From Zygotorulaspora mrakii (lineage: Eukaryota > Ascomycota > Saccharomycetes > Saccharomycetales > Saccharomycetaceae), in NCBI RefSeq assembly GCF_013402915.1, contig NC_050724.1, forward strand, positions 186,001-250,000: DNA of 64,000 nt. The letters are read 5' to 3'. Made by a program: the position numbers and the translations under genes. Position 1 is the stretch's first letter. Every line of letters begins with the position of its first letter. Below the pieces are notes generated by a model. The model ran no database searches, was not told where the DNA came from, and saw nothing but the letters and a program-made list of their open reading frames with translations. Of this stretch, positions 1-9,777 are shown piece by piece.

Positions 1-634
1 TCTTGATGAAGCTAATTTTATCGCTATCTGTCTCATGATTGCTCAACTGATTTATTCCAAGCTGAAACATATTTTGACGATCATCTTTTGTGCCTGTGCC
101 TAATTGATAATTCACATTGGACCCCAGAGTTAAAATGTGAGATCCTCCCCTCGTTTGTAATGCCACTTCTGATTCTATATCTGCTGGTATACTCATAAAA
201 CTATTTTTCACATTGAGTGAAGATTTAGGAGTATCGTTCTGCCATGCGATTTCAGGTGATCCTTCTTTTCCGTATCCAACAAATCTCGGATATCTCTGAA
301 TGTGAGTTTGAAATTCAATATTATAAAGCTCTAACGGTTTGAGACCCTCCCTATCCATCTGATTTAAAACGTGCCCACCAAATTTATGCGACAAAAACTC
401 CGTTTCGTTTTTCCAGCGCTTATACAAAGTATAGCTCTTCCGCAAATGCCCATTCTTCAACGTCACATGCAAGGGGGTATAACCATTTTCTAAATCATGC
501 GAATAGACATCTACAGATTCTACACCCTTCATAGTCGGGAGGCAACTCCAAATGTAAGATGAATTGCGACCAAAAATATCTCTCGTATTGGGATCATCCT
601 TTTTTCTCTTCTGGTTGGTCTTTATCTGTGGCAT
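1..634 (-). CDS. Ankyrin/RCC1 protein, IBTK/Btb1-like (partial, 3' end off window)
   Basis: The frame is open for 211 codons from an ATG at 634 to the left edge, with no stop. Residues about 50-75 read as an ankyrin unit (GYTPLHVTLKNGHL), followed by a weaker second unit at about 91-104 (NQMDREGLKPLELY). Residues about 165-190 begin an RCC1 repeat (ILTLGSNVNYQLGTG). Ankyrin repeats followed by RCC1 repeats are the architecture of the IBTK/S. pombe Btb1 family, in which BTB domains follow; those would lie off the window. Family members are thought to act as substrate adaptors for cullin-3 ubiquitin ligases, but no function can be shown here. I know of no clear S. cerevisiae orthologue. A Reb1-type site lies about 180 bp upstream. 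The domain call is fairly secure, the family assignment less so. Confidence 0.72.
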   Translation of the reverse strand, partial: MPQIKTNQKRKKDDPNTRDIFGRNSSYIWSCLPTMKGVESVDVYSHDLENGYTPLHVTLKNGHLRKSYTLYKRWKNETEFLSHKFGGHVLNQMDREGLKPLELYNIEFQTHIQRYPRFVGYGKEGSPEIAWQNDTPKSSLNVKNSFMSIPADIESEVALQTRGGSHILTLGSNVNYQLGTGTKDDRQNMFQLGINQLSNHETDSDKISFIK

Positions 635-1641
635 TTAGCGAGTACAATTTCCCTCCCTTATTCGCCTTGATGGAAGTCTATTCAAAGTAGTTCGAAGCAA
701 AGTCCAGGTATGTAAGACTGTTATTTTTATTTGAATATTTTTGGAGTTGAAGGTTCTATCAGGAACGTGCATACGTATTTTTCCATGTTCTTGATTGATT
801 TTGGTATTTAATTACCCGAACAGTGTTGGACCATGTTCATAACAAAGTCCGCGAGGACAATGAGTAAGCCAGCAATTGACATAATGCATGCCCACCATAA
901 CTTGTGCCACTAGGTAGCGATTGAATGATTGAAAAAATTTGAGCAGATTCAAGTTGCATCACTCTTGGATTGGTATTCCGGTTATGAAACGAACGCCGAT
1001 AAATGATCATGAATAGATAGAAGAATCATCAGAGCCTAAAAAATGTAGTCAATCTGCAGCAGGTGAAATCTTCGTTCAAGGCAGGATGCATTTTTGCTTT
1101 GAAAAATTGAAGCTCAGTAGAAAACCCAGTAATGGCGAGTAGTGCTTAAAGCGTCAAGGCGAACTGATCATAGCATTGTGGATTCAAGGGAGACAAAAAC
1201 GGCCGAAGGCAGAAAAGGGCTATTTTTTGGAATTAATATGATTGTGCCACTTCGACAAGAACGTCCGTTGCTCGATTACTCGCATAATCAGCGTGCAAAA
1301 GGAAATACTACAACATAACCGGATAAAGATCTTGCGGTGATCACCTCGAGAGTCAACAAGACGTTTGAATGCCAAGCAGCTAGAAGCATTTGTTTCTCTT
1401 GGGCATTGCTTGTGCTAAGCCATGAATTACAGTAAAAGTTTAGACTTGCCGGGTTCAAAGGCATTGGACAACACCCCTAAGAGGATACATAAGATTCCAT
1501 AAACGTAACGAGTATCAGTTTGCAGTCCCTATTTAAGGTTATTCATGTAATACGTATGTATATCAAGTTACCTTGATTGAAAAGTATAATTATTTCCTTT
1601 TTTTTGTTCTTTGACCGTTGAGATGATAGAGTAATGGCCTA
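635..1641. other. Intergenic region between IBTK-like gene and CPA1
   Basis: This 1.0 kb gap holds the promoter of the IBTK-like gene at its left and the CPA1 3' flank at its right. Both genes are on minus. I see a Reb1-type site at 812-818 but no tRNA, LTR or convincing ORF in the remainder. Confidence 0.5.
812..818. promoter_or_regulatory. Reb1-type site TTACCCG
   Basis: An exact TTACCCG, the Reb1 core, lies about 180 bp upstream of the IBTK-like gene. Reb1 sites mark nucleosome-free promoters and can also terminate transcription in yeasts. The assignment is by motif only. Confidence 0.45.
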
Positions 1642-2832
1642 TCAAAAAACCCTTTCGACAGCTAAAGTATCAACATTGATGGTAGTTGATGTATTGGCCA
1701 ATTTCAAATTATTAGATTTTTCAAGCTTGAATGAATCGATGTTTTCGAAATATTTATCAAACAAGATGGCAGAATCCATTGGACCACCTTTAGCCTCTGG
1801 ATGAAATTGAGTCGAAAAAACTGGCCTTGAAATATGAATCATTCCCTCGTTGGATTTGTCATTCAAGTTGACAAAAAATGGCTTCCAGTCTGGTTTCAAA
1901 GTGGAATCATCAATAGCGTATCCGTGATTTTGAGAAGTAATGTGACATCTTCCTGTAGTTAAGTCCATCGCAGGGATATTGTGAGCTCTGTTACCATATT
2001 TGAGTTTCATAATTTTGGCACCAGCAGCCATGGCCAAAAGTTGGTGGCCCATACAGATACCAAATACTGGTAACCCATGTAAAGATTCGATGGATAGCAG
2101 TTCTTTCAAATTATCGACTGTCTTAGTACAGAACGTTGGGTCGCCAGGACCATTTGAAATGAAGATACCATCGAATTCACTAGCTATGTTTTGAATTTCA
2201 TAGTCATATGGGAAAACCGTAACGTTAGCACCTCTTGAAGTCAAACATCTGATAATGTTTTCCTTGACACCACAATCGATCAAGGCGATGTTGCATTTAG
2301 AATTCAATGCTTTGACGTGAAATGGCTCCCTAGTAGTAACTTTGGAAACCAAATTGGTGCTCATTGGATCTGAATACTCAACCGGCTCTTGAGACGCAAG
2401 AGTGATACGGCCCAAGGACGAACCCTGCTCTCTCAAGTAGGTTATGACTTCACGAGTGTCAACGCCAGTTACGGCAGCGACGCCTTCTCTCTGACACCAA
2501 CTAGCAAGTGACTCGACTGCAGTCCAATGAGAGTACTCGTAAGCATACTCGGCAACAATGATACCAACAACGTGAATATGTGGTGATTCAAAATATCTCA
2601 ATAAGTTGAACTCATCACGGGCCGTGCCTGATGGAACACCATAGTTTCCTATCAGAGGTTGGGTGAATACCAAAATCTGACCACAGTATGATGGGTCGGT
2701 CATCGATTCAGGATATCCGACCAGAGAAGTTGTGAAAACAGCTTCTCCTGCAACTGATTTCTTTGCACCGAAGGAAATACCCTCGAATGTTGGACCGTTC
2801 TTTATGGTAAAAGTTGCTTTTTCTTGAGTCAT
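1642..2832 (-). CDS. CPA1: Arginine-specific carbamoyl-phosphate synthase, small (glutaminase) subunit
   Basis: This 396-residue protein hydrolyses glutamine and passes ammonia to the large subunit CPA2, making carbamoyl phosphate for arginine synthesis. The N-terminal CPSase small-chain domain is followed by a class I glutamine amidotransferase domain. The catalytic Cys is in GICMGHQLL (about residue 260); the His/Glu pair is in QFHPEAKGG (about 344 and 346). I chose the ATG at 2832 because S. cerevisiae Cpa1 begins at the equivalent ATFTIK segment. The frame stays open 25 codons further upstream, but only to a TTG, and that stretch overlaps the leader uORF. Likely regulation is arginine-dependent translational arrest through the uORF at 2886-2963 and Gcn4 activation through TGAGTCA at 3185. 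Identity is secure. Confidence 0.97.
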   Translation of the reverse strand: MTQEKATFTIKNGPTFEGISFGAKKSVAGEAVFTTSLVGYPESMTDPSYCGQILVFTQPLIGNYGVPSGTARDEFNLLRYFESPHIHVVGIIVAEYAYEYSHWTAVESLASWCQREGVAAVTGVDTREVITYLREQGSSLGRITLASQEPVEYSDPMSTNLVSKVTTREPFHVKALNSKCNIALIDCGVKENIIRCLTSRGANVTVFPYDYEIQNIASEFDGIFISNGPGDPTFCTKTVDNLKELLSIESLHGLPVFGICMGHQLLAMAAGAKIMKLKYGNRAHNIPAMDLTTGRCHITSQNHGYAIDDSTLKPDWKPFFVNLNDKSNEGMIHISRPVFSTQFHPEAKGGPMDSAILFDKYFENIDSFKLEKSNNLKLANTSTTINVDTLAVERVF

Positions 2833-2885
2833 TGCTAAAAGCTCCTTATGATGATTTTTTTTGTAATGGGTCCGCGATTTAAAAT

Positions 2886-2963
2886 CTAGTATTCCTTGGT
2901 TTTCCAAATGTGGTCAGATATGTAGTCCTGGCAAGTGTACTGTGACTGTGAAAGCTTAAACAT
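2886..2963 (-). CDS. CPA1 arginine attenuator peptide (leader uORF)
   Basis: A 25-codon uORF begins at the ATG at 2963, stops with TAG at 2886, and ends 53 nt before the CPA1 start. Its core, [16 protein letters not shown], matches the arginine attenuator peptide of S. cerevisiae (YOR302W) and Neurospora arg-2, with the essential Asp at position 13. In those systems the nascent peptide stalls the ribosome at the uORF stop when arginine is high, blocking scanning to CPA1 and exposing the mRNA to decay. The matching length and the conserved Asp support the same control here. Variation is confined to the ends (for example KL near the start and KEY at the end). Confidence 0.95.
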   Translation of the reverse strand: MFKLSQSQYTCQDYISDHIWKTKEY

Positions 2964-3268
2964 ATACCAGTTGTAATGTGACAATTAAAAGAAGCAAATT
3001 GCTATTTTCTTCTTTGATACTGCAGCAATGAAAACAAACTCTCAATCTTGTTAAATAAAATTTTTAGTATTGTAATGCGATGAGCTGCTGTCTTTACTTA
3101 TCTCGTTTTTACCACTCTTTTTATAAAGCCATTTTGGAAAAAACGGAATTTGCAAAAGAAAAGTGCAAAAAAAAAATTTCAAACTGAGTCAGACAGATTA
3201 CATCACAAGTAGTAATAGCGATGGCATCATCATCTACATTGAAAGTATGACTGTACGTAAATACGTAG
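2964..3268. other. CPA1 promoter / RAX1 3' flank
   Basis: This 305 bp gap between the CPA1 uORF and the RAX1 stop is AT-rich with several A/T tracts. It holds one perfect Gcn4 site (3185-3191). Nothing else is recognised. Confidence 0.6.
3185..3191. promoter_or_regulatory. Gcn4 site TGAGTCA upstream of CPA1
   Basis: This is a perfect TGASTCA palindrome, about 350 bp upstream of the CPA1 ATG and about 220 bp upstream of the uORF start. Gcn4 activates amino-acid biosynthesis genes under general amino-acid control, and CPA1 is a known target in S. cerevisiae. It sits in the only intergenic space available to CPA1. Confidence 0.7.
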
Positions 3269-4570
3269 CTAGAGCCTATAGCTGGGTACACAACTGAATA
3301 TCACGGTCAGTATAGCCGTAAATATGAGGACCAGACATAGGCACCATATGCCTCTCTTAAACAGAAGTTGCCTTGTAAAGGGATGTTGTATTACGATGAG
3401 TCTTGATCTGCCTCCTAGAAGTCTGAAAAAAGTAGGAGCTTTACGTCTTTCAGGCTCATTTGTGTATTCCTTCGAGAAAGTGATTGGGTCATCCATTAGA
3501 AGCTGTGTATATCCAAAGAATGCATAAAGGATGTCCACTTGATAGAAGCCGCAGACTATTGAATAGCAGCCAATGAAAAAGGGAACGATTGTGACGACAC
3601 GAATTCCCCGACTGTAGTGAAGAAAGATCAAAACGTATCCGATCCAGAAGCCCAGACCGAGTACAAACAGACCTGTAGCTATTCTGCTTAAGGCGGTGTA
3701 ATTTGAGTAAGGGGACATTGAATGATGTACATTCTGCTCCTTTTTAAGCTCGTTTGTGAAACGCCAATTGGTAATCTGGTCGTGGATATTGTGTAGGGCA
3801 ACGGTGCTCAGGAACTTGGGGAAGCAATCGATCTCCAAAAATTGATATGCAAGCTTTTTCAGGTCATCGAACACTTCTGGATCATGTCGACGTTCTGTTC
3901 GAATCTTGTACAGGAGTTCCTTTTTGAGACCATCTGGTACGTTTATTAGGTATTTGGGACTTTGTTCTGGGGACATCAGATATATATTACATATCCCCAT
4001 AGCGCTGTTTGCCAATTGCTTGCTAGATATTCTTGAACGACCCTCCTTATTTTCCTTTCTGATAATCAAATCGATCATCGAAGGAAGCGTTTCCTTCCTT
4101 TCCTTGGTTTCCTTTTCATTCGACCCTGATTGAACTTTCCAAGTGTTGACTAAATGCGATATATATTGCGACTCCTCCGTGTTGCCCTGTAAAAACAGCG
4201 ATATTCTGTGATTGTCATCGTGATCTAGATAACCTTCATTCAGCAATGCATTGAGCAGAACAGAGGACGTTAAAGAGAATCTTTGACCTTCTTTACCTTC
4301 AAGATCTCTGTCGTCCTCTGCATCTGCCATGCTGCTCCACTGAATGGAGTCTCTCAGGCCTCTTATGTAATCTTTACAAAGCCTTATGTGTGCCATGAGA
4401 TCAATCCAAAAATCTAAGTAATCGATCGCATATGGGAATTGTGAAAGATACGTGTAAAATTCCCACGAATCTAAAGGTGCGGTTGATTTCCTCAATAAGA
4501 CCTCGTACAGAGTTGGTAGACGCTCTTCTTGCACCCTATCATATTCGGATTCATTTTTAGATTCTGACAT
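3269..4570 (-). CDS. RAX1: Bipolar bud-site selection membrane protein Rax1
   Basis: This 433-residue protein is close to the 435 residues of S. cerevisiae Rax1. The N-terminal half is an RGS-like domain, opening with RLPTLYEVLLRKS and including FPYAIDYLDFWIDLM. The C-terminal third has three hydrophobic segments: around IGYVLIFL, VPFFIGCYSIVCGFY, and CLCLVLIFTAILTVIF near the end. Rax1 with Rax2 marks bud sites and division remnants at the cell surface. The motif LEIDCFPKFLS..ALHNIHD is strongly conserved. The ATG at 4570 fits family length. It lies between CPA1 and DFG5, the position expected from the merged S. cerevisiae XIII/XV order. Confidence 0.95.
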   Translation of the reverse strand: MSESKNESEYDRVQEERLPTLYEVLLRKSTAPLDSWEFYTYLSQFPYAIDYLDFWIDLMAHIRLCKDYIRGLRDSIQWSSMADAEDDRDLEGKEGQRFSLTSSVLLNALLNEGYLDHDDNHRISLFLQGNTEESQYISHLVNTWKVQSGSNEKETKERKETLPSMIDLIIRKENKEGRSRISSKQLANSAMGICNIYLMSPEQSPKYLINVPDGLKKELLYKIRTERRHDPEVFDDLKKLAYQFLEIDCFPKFLSTVALHNIHDQITNWRFTNELKKEQNVHHSMSPYSNYTALSRIATGLFVLGLGFWIGYVLIFLHYSRGIRVVTIVPFFIGCYSIVCGFYQVDILYAFFGYTQLLMDDPITFSKEYTNEPERRKAPTFFRLLGGRSRLIVIQHPFTRQLLFKRGIWCLCLVLIFTAILTVIFSCVPSYRL

Positions 4571-4852
4571 TAGCTACTGTTGTTGATCGAATATCCCTGT
4601 ATTTTGTTTGTAAAACTTTAGGCCATCGTGTTTCACACTTAAGATGTAGCATTTCTTGATAATTTAATATTTACCCAGCATTTTTAAACAATGAAAAAAG
4701 ATAACGAAAAAAATAGAATATTTAAAAATGCCACTGATTTAGCAGTTCTATGCAATAAAGTGCGTGAAGCTTTTTAATACATAAGTGATTGCATGCGTAA
4801 TTATACAATAATGCGAAATAAGGGTTCTTGGTATCGCGATAACTTATTTCTC

Positions 4853-6229
4853 CTAAAACAGCATCCAAATGGATCCCCCAATGAGTACTAGTAATATTAC
4901 AGCAGTAACAACAGCTGCACCCGCACGATCTGAAGTCGTGATATCCAGTTCATTCCTTAAAACATTCGTGGTTGTAGTGTTTAAACCAGCGCTTGCATCA
5001 CCAGATGAAGAACCACCGTTGTCAGTTTTGAATGGAGGAGGTTTGTCATGAATTAGCAAATTTTGCATGACTTCCAGTGCAGACATTTGTTCACCCAAAC
5101 CGTAAATACCATCATTACTACTGGTCAGCCAACTCAATCCGCATGTATGGCCATCGTAACCACCTGTACAAGACCCAGCAGCACCTTCAGCGCTTGCTCT
5201 CAATAAATTATCAATACTTGATGAGGTAGATGGAACTAAAACACTTGTTAAACCTAACATACGCGAAAAGATACTTTTGAAAGACCTTTGATCGTTATTA
5301 CACGTAATGGTGGATCCTCTTTGGCACGTACTTTCGTACATGATACTGTCATTGAAGAAATATTCCTGAGCACCTCCCAGGATTTGTTGTACGCGTGTCT
5401 CCCATGTTGATGAGCCATTCGTCGCATTATACATATATGCCAATCCTCCCAGAACTACACCATGATTGTAGGACCACTCAAATCTAATGATATTGCTGCA
5501 ATTGTCATCCGTTTCAGCGCCATCGAAAACATTACCTTGGTCTTTTAACACAACATATTCAACTTCAACAAGCCAGTTAAAAACTTTCTCTGCAATATCC
5601 AAATAAGTGGTATTACCTGTATATCTACCTAATCTTGCAGCAATTTGAAATAAACACGCGTTGGAGATGGTATTCTTATAATTATAGCCACTATTCCAGG
5701 TGAAGATTTGCCATCTTAAACCACCACCACAAGCGCCTGTATCCCATCTAGAGTACATCTGATTGAAAACTGCCTGGACCATTGCCAACCAACCAGGCCT
5801 GCCACCTGTTGGGTTGGTAAAATTACGTTCCACTGCACCCATTACGGTAAGCGCCCAAACTCCTTGATCATCATTACCTTCGACCATGGTTTGGTTTCCT
5901 GGCATATAGTCGTAATGATCACCGGTTTGGGCAATCAAAGCGTCGTAAATTAGATTTTCGTAAGTATTATTGTTGCAAAAGTACCAATTATCTATCATAC
6001 CACCGAAGGCTTCACCAGCTTGCCACCAATAATATGGAGATTGAAACATTCCTACTATACCACCATTTCTTGTACCATCGTAGTAATCAAGCATACCGTC
6101 CTGAATCAGACTCGTAGCATCACAAATTGAATCTTTCGAGCTGGTATCTAATTGTATACCAATGACTTGGGTTATGCAGAGTAGCAAGGTCAGAACTATT
6201 TGTTTCAAGGTTATCATACGAGTCTCCAT
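4853..6229 (-). CDS. DFG5: GPI-anchored GH76-family cell-wall protein Dfg5
   Basis: The protein is 458 residues, the same length as S. cerevisiae Dfg5. It starts with a signal peptide (hydrophobic IVLTLLLCITQVIG) and ends with a hydrophobic GPI-type tail (VILLVLIGGSIWMLF) after a Ser/Gly-rich spacer. The body is a glycoside hydrolase family 76 domain; the Asp pair in EGNDDQGVW (120-121) is the probable catalytic site. Dfg5 and its paralogue Dcw1 are thought to process GPI anchors and cross-link GPI proteins into wall glucan. N-glycosylation sequons are numerous (NNT, NQT, NFT, NTT, NGS). A second ATG four codons downstream could also start the signal peptide. The position beside BCH1/BUD7 and TAF9 identifies DFG5 (YMR238W) rather than DCW1. 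Confidence 0.93.
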   Translation of the reverse strand: METRMITLKQIVLTLLLCITQVIGIQLDTSSKDSICDATSLIQDGMLDYYDGTRNGGIVGMFQSPYYWWQAGEAFGGMIDNWYFCNNNTYENLIYDALIAQTGDHYDYMPGNQTMVEGNDDQGVWALTVMGAVERNFTNPTGGRPGWLAMVQAVFNQMYSRWDTGACGGGLRWQIFTWNSGYNYKNTISNACLFQIAARLGRYTGNTTYLDIAEKVFNWLVEVEYVVLKDQGNVFDGAETDDNCSNIIRFEWSYNHGVVLGGLAYMYNATNGSSTWETRVQQILGGAQEYFFNDSIMYESTCQRGSTITCNNDQRSFKSIFSRMLGLTSVLVPSTSSSIDNLLRASAEGAAGSCTGGYDGHTCGLSWLTSSNDGIYGLGEQMSALEVMQNLLIHDKPPPFKTDNGGSSSGDASAGLNTTTTNVLRNELDITTSDRAGAAVVTAVILLVLIGGSIWMLF

Positions 6230-6546
6230 CGTGAATCGTCTTGACTTAGTTCGAGTGGTGCCTTAAACTCCTTGTAACCTTCTGTTATTTTATATATTGG
6301 CATAATATGCTTGTTTTATTTTTATCTTATTTGAGTTTCTCTTTTCAGCTCGTCCTTGCGCTACAAGATCTGGGTGGGGCTGAGCGCACCAAGAAGAGCA
6401 AGGTTTATTTGAAGTGAACAGCGAAAGAATAGTTACGGACGCTCATGCTTGACAAGTTATAATCATAGTCTAAGAAATGAACGTTATTATGTCGAGAGAT
6501 GGTTTAAAGCTCTTGGAAATAATGTACATTTTATATATGTAGAGAT
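6230..6546. other. Intergenic region between DFG5 and BCH1/BUD7
   Basis: These 317 bp contain the DFG5 promoter, with an AT-rich stretch including TTTTATATATTGG near 6290, and the BCH1/BUD7 3' flank. No gene is seen. Confidence 0.5.
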
Positions 6547-8769
6547 TTAGGTATCGTAGAAGCTGTTGGTATACTTTGTGAAAAAATCAAGGAAATTATC
6601 ACTCAGTAATTGATATACTGACTCTGGGTACTTTGAAGATATTTCACTTGAGATTTTGGTGAGTCCCATATCTTGAATTACCTCGCTGAGCGAATTGATC
6701 AACAATAGGGAAAACTCAATATACCAACGATGATTCCAACAACATATTTTAACTACGAGGTCGATAATAGTGCTGTCGAGCTCATTAATACGTCCAATAA
6801 TTTGTGAAGATGACATTTCTGAATTAGGAGACCCTGACTGTAGCCTTACCTTTTGGCGTTCTTTGATGCAATATTCGAGTAATCTACGAGAGCACTCTGC
6901 GGAAAACCTTTGAGAGAGACCTGTTTGGAAGGCACGCGCTGCCTCAGGATAGTGACCGAGACGACGAGCGCAAAGTCCGAATAATTCCCATTCAAAGGTT
7001 AATTTGTTATACTTGGAGTATTGTGCTTCGAAATAGAGTTGTTCAGTTTGCCATAATGTATAAGTTTTTAAATCCTCATACAACAACATGAATAAATTAT
7101 CCAACCACCTTTCACATAGTCTTTTGGAACGCAAACCACGGTCTGAGATGTTTTCTGGACTTTTACTGGGAGTTTGTGTCTCATCCTTTGACTTGTCAAC
7201 TTCATCAGTCGACGAAATTTGATATTCCTCTTCCATTACAAATATTTTTGATCTATATTTTAATAGTGCTTCCCAACCAGTTATTTGTACAACTTCGGTC
7301 AATAATTTATAAGCCAATTGAAAGACTGATTTTAAATTTGATGCAGCTAAATTTACTAAAGAAGCATCTGCATTCTTATGCTCTCTTTGAATCTCGAGAG
7401 GATCTAACGAACTGATGTCATCAAAAATTACATCAACCGGAAGTGGCAAATGCAAGCTAGAATCACTTGGTATCGGAGCGACTCTTTTCAAAGCATATTT
7501 TTCTTTTAACGGTGTCATCGGACAAGAATTTAGAGTCAATAATGCATTTTCTACATCATTTAGTTTGATGTAGGATCTTGCCAATAGATACCAAGGTCTA
7601 AACTCGCTGGGTGCACAGTTTACGGCCGCTTGACCAATTTTAGCGGCTAATTTATAGTCTTGCTTGATGTCAATTAGGAATTCTGCCTGTATTGATAATA
7701 AGTCACATTTATAGTCTAAATGAGGCGGTAATGAATCATCCTGCAAAGATAGTAATGGTCCATTGATTAAATCGATTGCGTCAATTTCCATATCGTTAGT
7801 AAGAAGAACGCGAGCAAGTATAACAACTACTTCGGGATTCTTAACCATCAGCTGTTCCAACATGGAACGGCATTGATCAACACTTTTAGTGATTTTAACG
7901 ATTTCAACTAGAGTTTCAATAAGATAATTATTAACTTTGGTTATATTTGTAACATCACATGGTCCACCTAAATGAGGACCGTTTTCGTATACCAATGGGA
8001 AGAGTGCAATAAAAGTCTCTGATACACTTTCAAGTTGACCAGATGTCAATGGATTCAAAATCAAAGTCTCCACTAGATTTTGTACTTCACCTTCTTCTCT
8101 ATTGTCGCGCATCAACATTATAGCACGTACAACTCCACTAAAGAACGTTTCAGCCCAAAGCAACTCATGATCGCGCTCAGTTTCGGGACCGTGTCCAGCC
8201 ATTTGTAGTTGTTCACCTTGGGAGTCCAAGATAAAAGTTTGAACGGTACCGGGAATGTGGACCACCACGTTAAGATCGCATTTTCTGAAAGTGTTCCATG
8301 TAGAGAACGAAATTTTGGCAACATTGAAATTCTTTGTCTTTCCAAACCACACTTGTCCCTCTTCTGAAATTGTGTCGGCTATAGTCTTCAGGTAAACTGC
8401 GATTGACGTAGGATCAGAAGCGTCGACACCCATGGAATAGAAAAATGTGCCGATCTCACCCTTCAGTTTGTCCTTTGAGTGCAATCCAGTTACGATTGAT
8501 GTCTGATCGACGTTCCCATTGGTCGATGCAGCAGCAGAAGTCTCCCCATTACTACTCTTATCCAGTGCAGCAGACCCGTTCTTATGATGCTGATGGTGAC
8601 GATCCCCTGTATTGTTATACGATTGATGGTTTGACGGAATGTATTTAATCATTGTGATAAGATCGGGCGGGCCAAGATCCTTAAACTGCGGTATGTTCAA
8701 TTTTCTCTCATTGAGAGCATAGCCAATGACATCTTCCTTCACCTCGGGGATTGAACCCTGAGAAAACAT
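6547..8769 (-). CDS. BUD7: Exomer-associated ChAPs family protein (single orthologue of Bch1/Bud7)
   Basis: The protein is 740 residues; S. cerevisiae Bch1 and Bud7 are about 724 and 746. The conserved ChAPs opening LGPPDLITMIKYIPS is at residues 32-46. TPR-like helical units follow in the middle (for example RPWYLLARSYIKLNDVENALLTL) and near the C-terminus (LFGLCARRLGHYPEAARAFQTGL). ChAPs assemble with Chs5 into exomer, which carries Chs3 and other cargo from the trans-Golgi to the plasma membrane. A basic, low-complexity His/Ser/Asn insert occupies about residues 48-95. It lies between DFG5 and TAF9, so it is the pre-duplication parent of BCH1 (YMR237W) and BUD7 (YOR299W); the symbol is one of two equivalents. 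Confidence 0.92.
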   Translation of the reverse strand: MFSQGSIPEVKEDVIGYALNERKLNIPQFKDLGPPDLITMIKYIPSNHQSYNNTGDRHHQHHKNGSAALDKSSNGETSAAASTNGNVDQTSIVTGLHSKDKLKGEIGTFFYSMGVDASDPTSIAVYLKTIADTISEEGQVWFGKTKNFNVAKISFSTWNTFRKCDLNVVVHIPGTVQTFILDSQGEQLQMAGHGPETERDHELLWAETFFSGVVRAIMLMRDNREEGEVQNLVETLILNPLTSGQLESVSETFIALFPLVYENGPHLGGPCDVTNITKVNNYLIETLVEIVKITKSVDQCRSMLEQLMVKNPEVVVILARVLLTNDMEIDAIDLINGPLLSLQDDSLPPHLDYKCDLLSIQAEFLIDIKQDYKLAAKIGQAAVNCAPSEFRPWYLLARSYIKLNDVENALLTLNSCPMTPLKEKYALKRVAPIPSDSSLHLPLPVDVIFDDISSLDPLEIQREHKNADASLVNLAASNLKSVFQLAYKLLTEVVQITGWEALLKYRSKIFVMEEEYQISSTDEVDKSKDETQTPSKSPENISDRGLRSKRLCERWLDNLFMLLYEDLKTYTLWQTEQLYFEAQYSKYNKLTFEWELFGLCARRLGHYPEAARAFQTGLSQRFSAECSRRLLEYCIKERQKVRLQSGSPNSEMSSSQIIGRINELDSTIIDLVVKICCWNHRWYIEFSLLLINSLSEVIQDMGLTKISSEISSKYPESVYQLLSDNFLDFFTKYTNSFYDT

Positions 8770-8957
8770 AATAAATTCGCCAATTGTCTAAACAATGCGT
8801 GGGACACCGTTAACCTTGCCTAGGGACCTTCAATGAACCTGCTCAGCCTGTTGATACTACTGATGCAGACGTAAAACCGCACCAAGATATTTGAAATGAA
8901 TCGAACTTTCCAATCCGCCTTGTCTGAAAAGGGGAAAAATACTTATTCCAAAAATGC

Positions 8958-8964
8958 TTACCCG
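8958..8964. promoter_or_regulatory. Reb1-type site TTACCCG
   Basis: An exact TTACCCG, followed by G, lies in the 238 bp gap between the BCH1/BUD7 start and the TAF9 stop. It could serve as a promoter nucleosome-clearing site for BCH1/BUD7 or as a roadblock terminator for TAF9. The evidence is motif only. Confidence 0.5.
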
Positions 8965-9007
8965 GATAAATACACACATACATAGGATCTCTATCATACA
9001 CAGATTC

Positions 9008-9502
9008 TCAGGTGGTTTTGTCGTCATTAAGGTCCCACTCCTTGGCTGTGAGACAATACTTCTCTGGTGGCAGTCTTACACCCCACATGCCCATGACCTG
9101 CGGAAGCGATTTCTTATTTCTCTCTGCCGCTAGCTGCAGAAGCAGCTCTTTCGGAGCTGTTGGTTTGAACTCGTACTGCGTACGCGCCGCGATCGCAAGC
9201 CGTACGTCCTCCACGGCGAGACCGCCGGTATTGTCAGCATAGTCATTGTAAACCACCGCATCCTTCAGCACGCCCCGCGTGTACCTGTAGGCGAAATCCA
9301 TGAGTTGGAGCGGCACCTGGTCCTCGTACTGGTGGATTGACTGCGACGCCAGCAGAAGATGCAGAAGTCTGACGTCCCGAGGAATGTTATCCTGCGATGC
9401 CGTCTCGCCCGGCGCTCCTGATCCTCCCGACACACCATTCCCACTTGTGCTGCCATTGCCACTGCCGGCATGCCCATAACCGTTCGCTTGCGAACTTGGC
9501 AT
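9008..9502 (-). CDS. TAF9: TFIID/SAGA subunit Taf9 (histone-fold protein)
   Basis: This 164-residue protein is near the 157 of S. cerevisiae Taf9. A Gly/Ser-rich N-terminus (about 1-35) precedes an H3-like histone fold starting PRDVRLLHLLLASQSIHQYEDQ and running through VEDVRLAIAARTQYEF. The signature tail is MGMWGVRLPPEKYCLTAKEW. Taf9 pairs with Taf6 in TFIID and SAGA. It is divergent from MBF1 across a 515 bp promoter. GC content is higher here than in neighbouring genes, because of the Gly/Ala-rich start and GC-rich codon choices. The ATG at 9502 is the only good start. Confidence 0.96.
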   Translation of the reverse strand: MPSSQANGYGHAGSGNGSTSGNGVSGGSGAPGETASQDNIPRDVRLLHLLLASQSIHQYEDQVPLQLMDFAYRYTRGVLKDAVVYNDYADNTGGLAVEDVRLAIAARTQYEFKPTAPKELLLQLAAERNKKSLPQVMGMWGVRLPPEKYCLTAKEWDLNDDKTT

Positions 9503-9777
9503 TAGTGTTGAAAGAACGGAATATCACCACAGTTCACGATTGCAACTACACACTCCCGTTGCTCTGCTGTATGTGTCAAAATCAAGCACGACTGGACATA
9601 TCTGATATTATGTCATATACTCTGTCTGCAAGCATAATTCCCATAGCCCTCGTTTGGACAAAATGGAAGGTGAAAAACTACCGAACGTAGACAATGACAC
9701 AACCACCAAAACCTGAACAGATCAACGTATATCGCTTTGAACGTCATGTAGGCCGGGTAGCGTGTGACCAGCTAAGA

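Noticed and set aside
2833..2907. N-terminal extension of CPA1 by 25 residues
   Set aside because: It starts with TTG, overlaps the attenuator uORF, and family members begin at the downstream ATG.
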